Source: an uncultured Deferribacterales bacterium
GTDB taxonomy: Bacteria > Chrysiogenota > Deferribacteres > Deferribacterales > Mucispirillaceae
DNA length: 64,000 nt
Assembly: GCA_947853665.1 (NCBI GenBank)
Contig: CANTXF010000066.1
Location: 1 to 64,000 of the forward strand
Reading direction: 5' to 3'
The position numbers and the translations under genes are program-made. The notes under the pieces were generated by a model. It saw nothing but the letters and a program-made list of their open reading frames with translations, did no database searches and had not been told where the DNA came from. Below are positions 45,644-55,019 of the stretch, one piece after another (within the stretch, counting starts at the first letter, position 1; each line of letters opens with the position of its first letter).

Positions 45644-46735
45644 ATGAAACGAGCCATAGCGACAGCATTTTTTATAATATTCACGGCCACGGCCTCCCAG
45701 GCGGCGGTTAAACTGCGGGATCTGGCCCAGGTGGAAGGAATCAGGGACAACCAGCTTATAGGATACGGCCTTGTGGTGGGCCTTAACGGTTCCGGCGACA
45801 AAAACAATACGGAATTTACCGTCCAGTCCCTCGTGAACATGCTGGACAGAATGGGCATCACCGTAAGCCAGAACGACGTTAAGGTCAAAAACGTGGCCGC
45901 CGTTATGGTAACGGCCAAGCTGCCTCCCTTCGCAAAATCCGGCAACAAGATAGACATTACCGTTTCCTCCATAGGGGACGCCAAAAGCCTGGAAGGCGGC
46001 ACCCTTCTCCTTACGCCCCTTCTGGCTGCAAACGGCCTTACCTACGCGGTAGCCCAGGGGCCTCTTTCCGTAGGCGGCATGAACGTTTCCGCAGCAGGCG
46101 CGGGAGTGATCAAAAACCACCCGACAGTAGGCGTGATACCCAACGGGGCAACCGTTGAAAAGGAAGTCGATTTCGCTCTCGACCAGAACTATTTTAACCT
46201 GGCCTTCAATACCATGGGCATAGCCGACATCGTGCAGGCCAAAAGCGCCATAAACGGCTTCATAGGGGCCAACGTGGCCACCATAACCTCCCCCACCAGC
46301 ATACGCGTTGAAGTGCCGGGGGAATTCAAAAACAATTATTACGATTTTTTAAGCAGCCTCCTCAACATAGAGATACAGCCGGAAACCTTCGCCCGGGTAA
46401 TAGTAGACGAAAGAACAGGGACCATCGTCATGGGGGCCGACGTGCGCATAAGCACCGTAGCGGTAGCCCACGGCAACCTTACCATAACCATAAGCAACCA
46501 GGTGGAAATCAGCCAGCCTAACCCTCTCTCCATGGGGCAGACGGTAACGGCCCAGACCACCCAGGTAAACGTGGCGGAAGAAAAATCCAAACTGATGATA
46601 GTGCCGGAGGGCGTTACCATATCCGACCTTGTAAAGGCCCTGAACGCCATAGGCGTGACCCCGAGAGACCTTATATCCATATTGCAGGCCATAAAGGCCG
46701 CAGGCGCCCTGCACGCCGACCTGGAGCTGATGTGA
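45644..46735 (+). CDS. flgI: Flagellar P-ring protein
   Basis: 363 residues from ATG 45644, preceded by GGAG; the frame is open further upstream but only through the sigma-54 promoter. Signal peptide MKRAIATAFFIIFTATASQAA exports it to the periplasm, where it forms the P ring around the rod, implying a diderm envelope. Strong family blocks are VKLRDLAQVEGIRDNQLIGYG, LVVGLNGSGDKNN and DLISILQAIKAAGALHADLE. Stop and the next start overlap (TGATG). Confidence 0.97.
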   Translation: MKRAIATAFFIIFTATASQAAVKLRDLAQVEGIRDNQLIGYGLVVGLNGSGDKNNTEFTVQSLVNMLDRMGITVSQNDVKVKNVAAVMVTAKLPPFAKSGNKIDITVSSIGDAKSLEGGTLLLTPLLAANGLTYAVAQGPLSVGGMNVSAAGAGVIKNHPTVGVIPNGATVEKEVDFALDQNYFNLAFNTMGIADIVQAKSAINGFIGANVATITSPTSIRVEVPGEFKNNYYDFLSSLLNIEIQPETFARVIVDERTGTIVMGADVRISTVAVAHGNLTITISNQVEISQPNPLSMGQTVTAQTTQVNVAEEKSKLMIVPEGVTISDLVKALNAIGVTPRDLISILQAIKAAGALHADLELM

Positions 46736-47145
46736 TGAACCTGAGCATAACGCAGACGGAAACCGCCCTTAAACCAACGGAAGAAAAAACAAGGGCCCAG
46801 AAAGACAAGGAGCTGCGGGAGACCTGCGCAGCTTTCGAGGGAATGTTTTTGCAGATGATGATGAAAACCATGCGTCAGGCTTCCGTGGAATCCACCCTGG
46901 TAAAGAAAAGCGGCGGAGAAAAGATCTTTACGGAAATGCTGGATCAGGAATACGTGAACCTGGCCGCCAAAAACGGCAGCTCCGGCCTGGGCGGGACTCT
47001 GTACGAGCACCTGAAAAACACCCTGCCGGAATACAGGGAGCAGGGAAATTATTTCCCCGCCGATGCGGGCATCAGAGCCTACGAAGCGGAAAAGGCGCTG
47101 AAAACCGCCGGAAACACAGGCTCCGCCGTGGATTTTATAAAATAA
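46735..47145 (+). CDS. flgJ: Rod-binding domain protein (FlgJ N-terminal type)
   Basis: 136 residues from ATG 46735, coupled to flgI by a TGATG overlap. It matches the rod-capping half of FlgJ (CAAFEGMFLQMMMKTMRQ ... GGEKIFTEMLDQEY) and lacks the C-terminal muramidase domain, the usual condition outside gamma- and betaproteobacteria. Another enzyme must open the peptidoglycan. It ends just before the flgM promoters. Confidence 0.92.
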   Translation: MNLSITQTETALKPTEEKTRAQKDKELRETCAAFEGMFLQMMMKTMRQASVESTLVKKSGGEKIFTEMLDQEYVNLAAKNGSSGLGGTLYEHLKNTLPEYREQGNYFPADAGIRAYEAEKALKTAGNTGSAVDFIK

Positions 47146-47153
47146 AAACGGCG

Positions 47154-47169
47154 TGGCACATATATTGCT
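47154..47169 (+). promoter_or_regulatory. Sigma-54 promoter upstream of flgM
   Basis: TGGCACATATATTGCT: GG and GC are 10 bases apart. It stands about 160 bases before flgM, 125 bases upstream of the sigma-28 promoter. Confidence 0.8.
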
Positions 47170-47278
47170 TTAGAAATAAACAGGAGAAAAATACACGTCT
47201 GCCGAAAGGAACGGCGGAAAGATTTTCTTAAAGGAAAAAGGGCGAAAGCCGTTTTTATAAAAAACTTGTAAAAACGGC

Positions 47279-47305
47279 TAAAGTTATTTAAACTTGTGCC
47301 GATAG
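47279..47305 (+). promoter_or_regulatory. Sigma-28 (FliA) promoter of flgM
   Basis: TAAAGTTA (47279-47286), an 11-base spacer and GCCGATAG (47298-47305): near-perfect FliA consensus, 24 bases before the flgM ATG. Confidence 0.9.
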
Positions 47306-47329
47306 GGTAAACAGCACCTGGAGGAATCC

Positions 47330-47644
47330 ATGAGAATCGACGGCAAAGCACAGTTGGGTACGGAACAGCTTGAATACGCCTCCCGCAGCAAAAAGACGGA
47401 TAAAAAAGGCGTAAACGGCGAAAAAGCGGCCGATGCCCGTTCAGCGTCCGGTTCGGACGCCGTGGTAATCTCCGGCAAAGCCAAAGAAACCGTATCTCTG
47501 GCCCGCGCCCTGAAAGAAATGCCCGAAGTGCGCAATGACAAGGTGGCCGAGCTTAAAGCCCGCGTGGCCGACGGCTCCTACAACGTTTCCGGCAGAGATA
47601 TTGCCGAAAAAATAGTGTCTTCCGCCCTTAACGGTCTGTTTTAA
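47330..47644 (+). CDS. flgM: Anti-sigma-28 factor
   Basis: 104 residues, mostly disordered start, then VVISGKAKETVSLARAL and the sigma-binding helices VAELKARVADGSYNVSGRDIAEKIV. FlgM holds FliA inactive until exported through the finished hook. GGAGG precedes the ATG. The double promoter (sigma-54 and sigma-28) provides early supply and late autoregulation. flgN and flgK follow. Confidence 0.93.
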   Translation: MRIDGKAQLGTEQLEYASRSKKTDKKGVNGEKAADARSASGSDAVVISGKAKETVSLARALKEMPEVRNDKVAELKARVADGSYNVSGRDIAEKIVSSALNGLF

Positions 47645-47713
47645 AGAAAATCCTTCCACGGCTTTGTAAAATAAGCCTTCGCCCGTTCTCCGGCCCGACA
47701 CGGAGGACAAATT

Positions 47714-48199
47714 ATGGAATCGGTTCGGAATCTTATCGAGCTTCTCAAATCTCAGCTTGCCCTTTACACGGAAATAAAGGACGCTCTCGCCCGGGAAAAG
47801 CAGGCCATCGTTGAATGGAAATTTACGGACACGCCCCGCCTTATCAGGGAGAAGGACGCGCTTTTCAGCAAAGAGCGCATACTGGAAGAAGCAAGAAAGA
47901 CTCTGGCCGGACGCACGGCGGAGGAATACGGCATATCCGAAACCAACCTTCAGGCCATAATCGAGGCCTGCCCCGACGAAGAAAGCAGGCGGGAGCTTTC
48001 CTCCCTGCGGGAAAAGCTCTACGGCACGGCAGTGGAAATAAACAACGAAAACCTTTCGCTTAAAATACTTTACTCCACAAACATACGGCTGATAAACGAC
48101 CTTTACGCGAAAATGGGATACAGCCCCACGAATAAATACGGCATGGAAAAAGCCAGAAACGCGGCCGCCAGGCCGTCGTCCATATCGGCGCTGGGCTAA
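47714..48199 (+). CDS. flgN: Flagellar export chaperone FlgN
   Basis: 161 residues, all-helical with heptad-like patterning, matching FlgN/YvyG-type chaperones that pilot FlgK and FlgL to the export gate. Motifs LIELLKSQLALYTEIKDALAREKQAI near the start and ENLSLKILYSTNIRLINDL near the end are typical. GGAGG precedes the ATG. Its position directly before flgK and after flgM is the standard gene order. Confidence 0.88.
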   Translation: MESVRNLIELLKSQLALYTEIKDALAREKQAIVEWKFTDTPRLIREKDALFSKERILEEARKTLAGRTAEEYGISETNLQAIIEACPDEESRRELSSLREKLYGTAVEINNENLSLKILYSTNIRLINDLYAKMGYSPTNKYGMEKARNAAARPSSISALG

Positions 48200-48213
48200 G
48201 GGAGCATGATAAA

Positions 48214-49974
48214 ATGAGCAACCTTTTCGGAATGATATGGACCGGGGTTTCCGGCATAAACGCGGCGCAGGTAGGGCTGGACGTAACGGGCAACAACATC
48301 GCCAACATGAAAAACGAAAACTATTCCCGCCAGTCCGTCGCTCTCGTAAGCGGAAAGCCTCAATATACGGTAAACGGGCAGATGGGAACGGGCGTCCGGG
48401 TGGAAAGGATAGAAAGGGCCTACGACGAGCTGCTGGCAAAAAGCGTGCGCAATGAAACATCCGCGTACAGCTATTATTCATCCCTCCAGGGCTCGCTTAA
48501 AGAGGCCATGCTTTATTTTAACGAGCTTGAAGCAGGCTCTGGACTGGGAGACGCCCTCCAGGATTATTTCGACGCCTGGCAGGACCTGGCGAACTCCGCA
48601 ACGGACGGCTCCGATTCCCCCACTATAAAAAGAACCACCCTTCTTGAGAAAGCCACCACCCTTACGCGGAAAATACAGGAAGGATACGCCTCTCTGAAAG
48701 ATTTGAAATCCAATGCCGATTATAATATCCAGAGCGATATATCAAGCATAAACCTGAAAATACAAAGCATTGCCGACCTGAACAAGCAGATAGCCGCGGC
48801 GGAATTTGCCAACCAGCCCGCCAACGACCTGCGGGACGCCAGGGACGCTCTCGTTGACCAGATATCCCAGTTTACGAGCGTTACCACTTACGAGCGGGAA
48901 AACGGCCAGATAGCCCTTATGGTGGGAGGCCAGGCCATAGTTGACGGGCCCAGCGCCTATATGCTTGAAGCGGTGGAAAACACCGAGACGGGCAAGCTGG
49001 AAATATTGTGGAAATCGGGAAACAAAAACGCCAACCCCGTTAATATAACGGATAATATGTCCTACGGCACTCTGGGCGCCAACATAAAAATGCGCAACGA
49101 GCTTCTGGACGGATATATGAACCAGTTGGACGACCTTGCCTCCACCATAATAACCGAGACGAACCGCATACATTCCGCCGGGCAGGGTCTGGAGCGTTAT
49201 TCGCAGATAACGGGCACGAACGGGGTGGAAAACCCGAAATTCACCCTTGGCTCCGATTTGGGAAAACTCCCTTACAAAATAGAAGAAGGCACTTTCCGCA
49301 TAAGCGTGCACTGGTCCTCCACCAACGAAAATGGAGAGGAAACAGACAACGAATTCAATATAGATATAGACGTGGACCCGGCCAAAGACAATATGTATTC
49401 CATCATAGATAAGATCAATATGGCTTCGGGCGGCAAGGTTACGGCGTCCCTCTCTTATGAAAACGGACTCAGCCTTACGGCGGGAAGCGGATATACCATA
49501 GCTTTCGGCGAGGATACCTCCGGCTTTCTCGTGGCGGCGGGGATCAACGGCTTCTTTACCGGCACATCGGCCAGCGATATAGACGTATCCAGCGTAATAG
49601 CCGATAACCCTCAGCTTATAGCCACCTCCAAAACGGGAGCGGAAGGAGACAACCAAAACGCGGCCCTTCTGGCGAAGCTGGGCAATACAACGCTGGCTTC
49701 CGCAGGCGGAACCACCTTAAGCGGCTTTTACGGCGCGTTTATAGGGCAGATGACTTCGGAAAAAAGCCAGGCCGACGTTTTCGCCGCGACTAAGCAGATG
49801 TCCTCCGAGCAGCTTTCCACAAGGCTGCAATCCATACGGGGCGTTTCTGAAAACGACGAGCTTCTGAACATGAGCCTTTTTCAGAGAGTGTTCGAGGCAA
49901 ACTCCAGATACGTCAACACCGTGGACGAAATGCTCAACACCCTTATAAACGGTCTTGGCTCGGCTGGCAGGTAA
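48214..49974 (+). CDS. flgK: Flagellar hook-associated protein 1
   Basis: 586 residues. The N-terminal rod/hook signature GVSGINAAQVGLDVTGNNIANMKNENYSRQ and the C-terminal helix VFEANSRYVNTVDEMLNTLIN form the conserved D0/D1 coiled coil. The middle holds the variable surface domains. FlgK is the first junction protein between hook and filament. Translation signal GGGAG; flgL follows after a 184-base structured leader. Confidence 0.96.
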   Translation: MSNLFGMIWTGVSGINAAQVGLDVTGNNIANMKNENYSRQSVALVSGKPQYTVNGQMGTGVRVERIERAYDELLAKSVRNETSAYSYYSSLQGSLKEAMLYFNELEAGSGLGDALQDYFDAWQDLANSATDGSDSPTIKRTTLLEKATTLTRKIQEGYASLKDLKSNADYNIQSDISSINLKIQSIADLNKQIAAAEFANQPANDLRDARDALVDQISQFTSVTTYERENGQIALMVGGQAIVDGPSAYMLEAVENTETGKLEILWKSGNKNANPVNITDNMSYGTLGANIKMRNELLDGYMNQLDDLASTIITETNRIHSAGQGLERYSQITGTNGVENPKFTLGSDLGKLPYKIEEGTFRISVHWSSTNENGEETDNEFNIDIDVDPAKDNMYSIIDKINMASGGKVTASLSYENGLSLTAGSGYTIAFGEDTSGFLVAAGINGFFTGTSASDIDVSSVIADNPQLIATSKTGAEGDNQNAALLAKLGNTTLASAGGTTLSGFYGAFIGQMTSEKSQADVFAATKQMSSEQLSTRLQSIRGVSENDELLNMSLFQRVFEANSRYVNTVDEMLNTLINGLGSAGR

Positions 49975-50158
49975 TTTGCTAAATAAAATTCAGCGGACGG
50001 AGATTCCGGCGAACACGGCTTGCCCGCGGTTTTAGGAAAAGAAAACCGGGCAGGAACCGGCAAAGGGGAATTTTAAAGAACCGGGTTCAGGATGAACACG
50101 GCTTATCGCCGGTTTTCAGGAGAGAAAACCGGCGCACATCATATATCAGGAGTATATA
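49975..50158 (+). promoter_or_regulatory. flgL mRNA leader with five GGA-loop hairpins, candidate CsrA-binding region
   Basis: Five short stems present GGA in the loop. (1) CGGA/TCCG at 49994-50008 with loop CGGAGAT. (2) 50022-50051, a 10-bp stem with a 2-base bulge and loop AGGAAAAG. (3) GTTC-AGGAT-GAAC at 50085-50097. (4) 50107-50134, perfect 10-bp stem with loop CAGGAGAG. (5) ATATA/TATAT at 50141-50157 with loop TCAGGAG, which is the Shine-Dalgarno of flgL. Hairpins 2 and 4 are parts of two similar 40-base units 83 bases apart. AGGA in a loop, with one site on the RBS, is the classical CsrA target design. No separate promoter is seen, so flgL is probably read from flgM/flgK. Confidence 0.75.
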
Positions 50159-53100
50159 ATGCGTATAACATTCAATATGCAGGCCAACAAATATATGAGC
50201 AGTATCGGAAACAGCCTTTCGGCCATATCCGAAGCCCAGGACAGAGTGAACCTGAAGCGCAACCTGCTGAATCCGGAGGACAACGCCTCCGCATATATCG
50301 CGGCGTACAGCGTTCAGCGCATGATAGACGACCTGAAACAGTTTACGGTAAACGGGGAAAACGCCTCAAAATGGCTTACCGATGCGGATAACGCATTACA
50401 GGAAGCCATGGAGCTTATATCCCAGGCCAAAAACGATTACGCCGTCGGAGGAAACTCCGACTCCAACAACGCCGAAAGCCGGGCCGCCATGGCGGAAAAG
50501 GTTCTGGAAATATACGACACCCTTATGGACATAGCCAACTCCACGTCTATGGGGCAGTATCTTTTCAGCGGCTTCGCAACGGGCACAAAGCCTTTCCAGA
50601 GCGGCGGCAACCAGGTATCGGCCGTTACCTCCCTTTCACGCAACGGGGGAGAGGTCTCCTCAAAGTCGGTTTTCAGCGACCTGCCGGAGCTTAAAAGCGG
50701 CAAATACACAGCCAAAATAACGGTAAAAAACGGCATCGGCACTCTGACCCTGATAGACGATTCCGGCAATAAAATGATCCTAGATTCCAACGGTTCAGAC
50801 GAATCCGGCACGAAAGGCAACGGCTCCTCCAACGAGCTTACTTTCGAATACAAACCGGGGGCGGTAATAAACACGGGGCGCGGAATATCCATAACGCTCC
50901 CCGATTCGGAAGAATCCTCCGTCAATCTCCAGTTTACCTATAAAGCCGGTTCCGAGATGAATTACGCCGGGGACATGGGCTCCATACTGGCGCAGATCGG
51001 CTATAATCAGGACGTAGCCATAAACGTGCCCGGCGGAAATATTTTTACCCAGTCCTACAAAACGCTGACTGGCACCAAACTGAACACGGTAAACGGGCTT
51101 GCCGCCACCCTGTCCAGCTATTTCAGCCAGCTTGACAAAGCAAATTCCAATATAGGCGATTCCATAAAGATCTCCGGCACGGACCACATGGGAAACCCTG
51201 TGGGCGCGGCGAAAGTCCTTTCACCGATAAATCCGGACCTTAACCTTTCAAACGCGTCGGAAAAAGAGCGCACCCTTATGGTGGGCTACGGCGATAAAAT
51301 GTATAAGATAGTAGTGCCCCAAGGGGCCTACGCGACGGCGGACGACCTGGCGGCGGCAATAAACAACCAGCTTAAATATGCCGAATACGTGGGCAATATA
51401 AACGTGCCCGAAGCCGGCTACGACGATATGGACCACTACTCATCAGCCGTTATGAACCAGATTAAAAACGGAGCCTTCGAAGGGGAGCTTACGGAAGCGG
51501 ACAGGCAGAAATACTCCGTGGACCTTTCCGGGGAAATAAAAGTCGGCACCGACGGGGACAGGCTCCAGTTTGTAACGTCCAAAACCGGAGACAACGTGCG
51601 CATGACGGTTTCCGGCCTTGATCAGAATATGCTGGGCTTTAAAAACATGACGGCCGGGGGCGAGGGCAAGGACACCACCTTCGAAATAGGCTACGAGTTC
51701 CATAAAGAGGGGGTAAACCAGATAAAAACCACCCATTCGGATATGGACCTCAGCGGAACCAACTATACCTTTTTCATAAACGGCACCATGATAAGCCTCA
51801 ACAAGCCCGCGACGGTAATAACAAACAATGAACTTCAGAACCAGACGTTTCCCACGGGAGCGGGAGACCCGGACTATGTGATCAATATAAACGGCAAGGA
51901 AATAACCGTCCCCGCCAAAAATTTCGACGGCACGGACACGGGAGCCCTCGCAGCCATAAACGAAGCCATAGAAGCGGCCGGGCTGGGAGCGGACGCGCGG
52001 GTAACGAGAGTGGATACGGCGCAGGGAGAGCTTGATTACGATACGGCTTCTCCCTCCGCAAAAGAGATAGAGTTCGAGCTGGATAAGGCGATAAAGGCGG
52101 CCGGGCTGGGGTTTTCCTTCGGAGCAAGCGTTACCCAGGCTGCCCCTCCCGCGGCCCTGGGCACATACGACGTTTCCTTTACCATGAGCAACAACAATAT
52201 AGACAGGGACACCCAGCTAAGCACGTCCTTCTACGACACTACAACCGTGCCCCCTTCCTCCAGCATGGAATCCTACACTCCGGACAGGTTCGGCACGAAC
52301 GTGGCAAAAGAGCATACGCTGAACGACCTTGCGGACTTTATAAAGGAGCTTTACGACGATTCCGTATCGGTAACCATGGATGGGGGCAAGCTGGTGATAA
52401 AGGACCTGCGCAGCGGCTCCAGCAAGCTGAACGTAAACATAAACGGCCTTAACCAGGGCATAAGCCATCCTACCGACCAGTCTACGGTAATGGGCGGCAA
52501 ATACGTCGGCACCAAGGACGACGAGTGGCAGGTGAAGGTAATATCCACCCTCACGAACTCCGGCCAGAGGGACGTTCGCGTGGTAATAAGGGATTCCTCC
52601 GGCACGGAAATATACAACCAGCTTACGGAAAACTATCTGGGCGGGGAAATAAAGCTCCCCTACGGAGTGACCATAACGCCTAACACCATGGGCATACCAA
52701 ACCCGGCCGACCCCACGCTTAAGGAAAAAATTTCCGAATTTGACATAACCCTTACGGCTAAAGGCAACGTGGGCTTCGGAGATATGAACGTTACAGAGGA
52801 CGGAAAAAACGTAAATATCTTCCGCTCCCTCCAGAACCTGGCCAACGCCCTTAAATATAATATCACGAAAAACGGCTTCTCGGAGCCTTCCGCCTGGAAG
52901 GACGAAAGCCTTTCATCCACTGCCAGCCCTTATTTCGACGGAACGTTTAAAGGCACCTTTAACGACCAGTGGAAATTTGAAATAGAGCAGTACAACGGCA
53001 AAAACGATATTTTTCTGCAGAACGAGTACACGCAGAGCTCCGGGGAAATAAAATACGAGCAGAGCCTTATAGATAAGCTGGGGAGCGAAATATCCTTCGG

Positions 53101-54511
53101 CGTGGATTTATACGACAACGTAACGGGCGATTCCTCCAGAGTGGACGTAAAAATCGACTTTTCAAAGGCAAAGCCCCCCGTGACGGACTCGGCCTCCGCT
53201 CAGGAATACATACTTAAAGAGCTGAACTCCAACGAGGAGCTTATAAAGCAAGGCGCGCGCTTTGTGGCTTCGGACGGAAAAATAGTGATGCAGTCCGGCT
53301 CCGGCACCAAAATAGCCACCTTCGCAAACACCGCCACGGGAGGCGCAAGGGCCCTTACGGCCTCCGTAATGGGCTTCGACGCGGTATCTAACGGCAAGCT
53401 GGGAGAATTTCCCATGACTATGGCCGCGGACGCCGTAATACATATTTCAGACCCGGGAGCGGCTAACGACCCGGTAGCTTCCCCGGCTTACCCCTTAAGG
53501 GACATTACCATACCCGCCGGAACATACGACACCCCGGAGGACCTTCTCGCCGCCGTAAACGCGGAGCTTGCAAAAGCGGAGCCGGACGGCGCATCGGGCA
53601 GGATAACGGCGGTCCTCGACGCTTCCGGCGGCATACAGTTTAAAAATCAGGACGGCACCTATGTGGAAACCACTGTGGACGCCGGAGCCGCCAACCCTCT
53701 CAACATCGCCCTCGAAACAGGCCCCGGCGGACGGGCGGACGTATTCGCCCCGGCGGCCCAGAAGCCGAAAACGGACCTCAGCGAAGCGGGAGAGGAAGCA
53801 AGGACGCTGAAATTCACATATACGGAAGGCACGCCGCCCCAGGAAAAAACGGCAATAATAACCCTCGACAAAAAATCCTACGGCTCTACCGAGGAAATAG
53901 CCCTTGCCATAAACGAAAAACTGGCGGCCCAGGGTATAGCATCCGCCGATATGAAAGCGGTGGTGGGAAGCGACGGCAAACTGACATTCGCCGGAAGCAG
54001 CGGCAATATATCCAACATGACCGTGCAGGGCGACGCGGACGCCACATTAGGCTTTACTAAAGCCGGAGACGAGGCAAAAATAAAAATTACCGGCAGCGAC
54101 GGCTCTCTTGTGCAGGAAGTTACCCTTTCCACGGCAAACCAGACCGTTCATGTTTCGGACGGCCTTTATCTGGGCTTCGACAAAGGCACTCTTAAAGCCA
54201 CCGATTCCTTTACCGGGGCTGTCGGAAGCGGCATAGAAAACGAAATAGGCGTTCTGGACCAGGCAGAAAAGCAGATACTCGAGGCCGTTACTCTCGTGGG
54301 CAACAGGGGCTCCCGTGTCGAAAGCGTGGCAAAGTTTCAGGAGACCCTGACCACCTCCGCCGAAAACACGAAGGCCCAATACCTTGGCTCCACGGACCTG
54401 GACCAGATAAAGGCGGCCACCGACCTGCAAATGGCAAAAACCGCCTACGAATCCGCCCTTGCGGCGGCCAGCACGATTTTATCAATCTCTCTGCTGGATT
54501 TCTTGAATTAA
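50159..54511 (+). CDS. flgL: Giant hook-filament junction protein FlgL (hook-associated protein 3)
   Basis: 1450 residues, three to four times the usual FlgL. The N-terminal 140 residues (MRITFNMQANKYMSSIGNSL ... MDIANSTSMGQYLFSGF) and the last 90 (GNRGSRVESVAKFQ ... ILSISLLDFLN) are the conserved D0/D1 coiled coil. About 1200 residues of beta-rich, Thr/Gly/Asp-rich sequence between them form an expanded surface region. This includes flagellin 'hook IN'-like modules, for example around residues 360-410 (SNASEKERTLMV...ATADDLAAAINNQL) and 1205-1260 (SEAGEEARTLKF...STEEIALAINEKL). fliW and csrA follow directly. Confidence 0.9.
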   Translation: MRITFNMQANKYMSSIGNSLSAISEAQDRVNLKRNLLNPEDNASAYIAAYSVQRMIDDLKQFTVNGENASKWLTDADNALQEAMELISQAKNDYAVGGNSDSNNAESRAAMAEKVLEIYDTLMDIANSTSMGQYLFSGFATGTKPFQSGGNQVSAVTSLSRNGGEVSSKSVFSDLPELKSGKYTAKITVKNGIGTLTLIDDSGNKMILDSNGSDESGTKGNGSSNELTFEYKPGAVINTGRGISITLPDSEESSVNLQFTYKAGSEMNYAGDMGSILAQIGYNQDVAINVPGGNIFTQSYKTLTGTKLNTVNGLAATLSSYFSQLDKANSNIGDSIKISGTDHMGNPVGAAKVLSPINPDLNLSNASEKERTLMVGYGDKMYKIVVPQGAYATADDLAAAINNQLKYAEYVGNINVPEAGYDDMDHYSSAVMNQIKNGAFEGELTEADRQKYSVDLSGEIKVGTDGDRLQFVTSKTGDNVRMTVSGLDQNMLGFKNMTAGGEGKDTTFEIGYEFHKEGVNQIKTTHSDMDLSGTNYTFFINGTMISLNKPATVITNNELQNQTFPTGAGDPDYVININGKEITVPAKNFDGTDTGALAAINEAIEAAGLGADARVTRVDTAQGELDYDTASPSAKEIEFELDKAIKAAGLGFSFGASVTQAAPPAALGTYDVSFTMSNNNIDRDTQLSTSFYDTTTVPPSSSMESYTPDRFGTNVAKEHTLNDLADFIKELYDDSVSVTMDGGKLVIKDLRSGSSKLNVNINGLNQGISHPTDQSTVMGGKYVGTKDDEWQVKVISTLTNSGQRDVRVVIRDSSGTEIYNQLTENYLGGEIKLPYGVTITPNTMGIPNPADPTLKEKISEFDITLTAKGNVGFGDMNVTEDGKNVNIFRSLQNLANALKYNITKNGFSEPSAWKDESLSSTASPYFDGTFKGTFNDQWKFEIEQYNGKNDIFLQNEYTQSSGEIKYEQSLIDKLGSEISFGVDLYDNVTGDSSRVDVKIDFSKAKPPVTDSASAQEYILKELNSNEELIKQGARFVASDGKIVMQSGSGTKIATFANTATGGARALTASVMGFDAVSNGKLGEFPMTMAADAVIHISDPGAANDPVASPAYPLRDITIPAGTYDTPEDLLAAVNAELAKAEPDGASGRITAVLDASGGIQFKNQDGTYVETTVDAGAANPLNIALETGPGGRADVFAPAAQKPKTDLSEAGEEARTLKFTYTEGTPPQEKTAIITLDKKSYGSTEEIALAINEKLAAQGIASADMKAVVGSDGKLTFAGSSGNISNMTVQGDADATLGFTKAGDEAKIKITGSDGSLVQEVTLSTANQTVHVSDGLYLGFDKGTLKATDSFTGAVGSGIENEIGVLDQAEKQILEAVTLVGNRGSRVESVAKFQETLTTSAENTKAQYLGSTDLDQIKAATDLQMAKTAYESALAAASTILSISLLDFLN

Positions 54512-54535
54512 TTAGGGTAAAAAGGAGTTCCTATC

Positions 54536-55009
54536 ATGGATACCAATTCGGCGGCAGCCGCCGGTAAAGAGGAGAAAATGGGCTTACTGAAAATCAATTC
54601 GCCAAAATTAGGCCCCATCGAATATAAAGAGGACGACCTTATAACCCTGAGCTCGCCTCTTTTGGGATTTCCGGAGCTGAACGATTTTCTGCTTATCTCC
54701 AACGACACATCCTATCCCTTTCTCTGGTTTCAGTCGGTGGAGGACCCTAACACCTGCTTCATACTGGTGGAGGCCGGCACCTTTTTTAAGGACTATAAGC
54801 CGGTTATAAATAAAAGGGAATCCAAGGTGCTTGCCATAAGCGATATGAAGGAAGTAAAAATCTTCTGCATCGTGGTGGTGCCGGAAAACCCTAAAATGTC
54901 CACGGCCAACCTGCGGGCTCCCCTCGTGATAAACTTTGAAAAAAAACTTGCAAAACAAATCATTCTTGATGATGATACGTGGAAAATAAAAACTCCACTA
55001 TTCCAATAA
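54536..55009 (+). CDS. fliW: Flagellar assembly factor FliW
   Basis: 157 residues from ATG 54536 (AAGGAG 8 bases upstream); an inner ATG at 54578 is also possible. Signature blocks are [32 protein letters not shown] and [19 protein letters not shown]. FliW binds either CsrA (blocking its RNA binding allosterically) or flagellin; export of flagellin frees FliW. It lies between flgL and csrA, completing the regulatory module. Confidence 0.96.
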   Translation: MDTNSAAAAGKEEKMGLLKINSPKLGPIEYKEDDLITLSSPLLGFPELNDFLLISNDTSYPFLWFQSVEDPNTCFILVEAGTFFKDYKPVINKRESKVLAISDMKEVKIFCIVVVPENPKMSTANLRAPLVINFEKKLAKQIILDDDTWKIKTPLFQ

Positions 55010-55019
55010 GCGGGTAACA

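Noticed and set aside
50107-50134. Rho-independent terminator between flgK and flgL
   Set aside because: The stem is strong but followed by GCACATCATAT rather than a T run, and it forms part of a series of GGA-loop hairpins.
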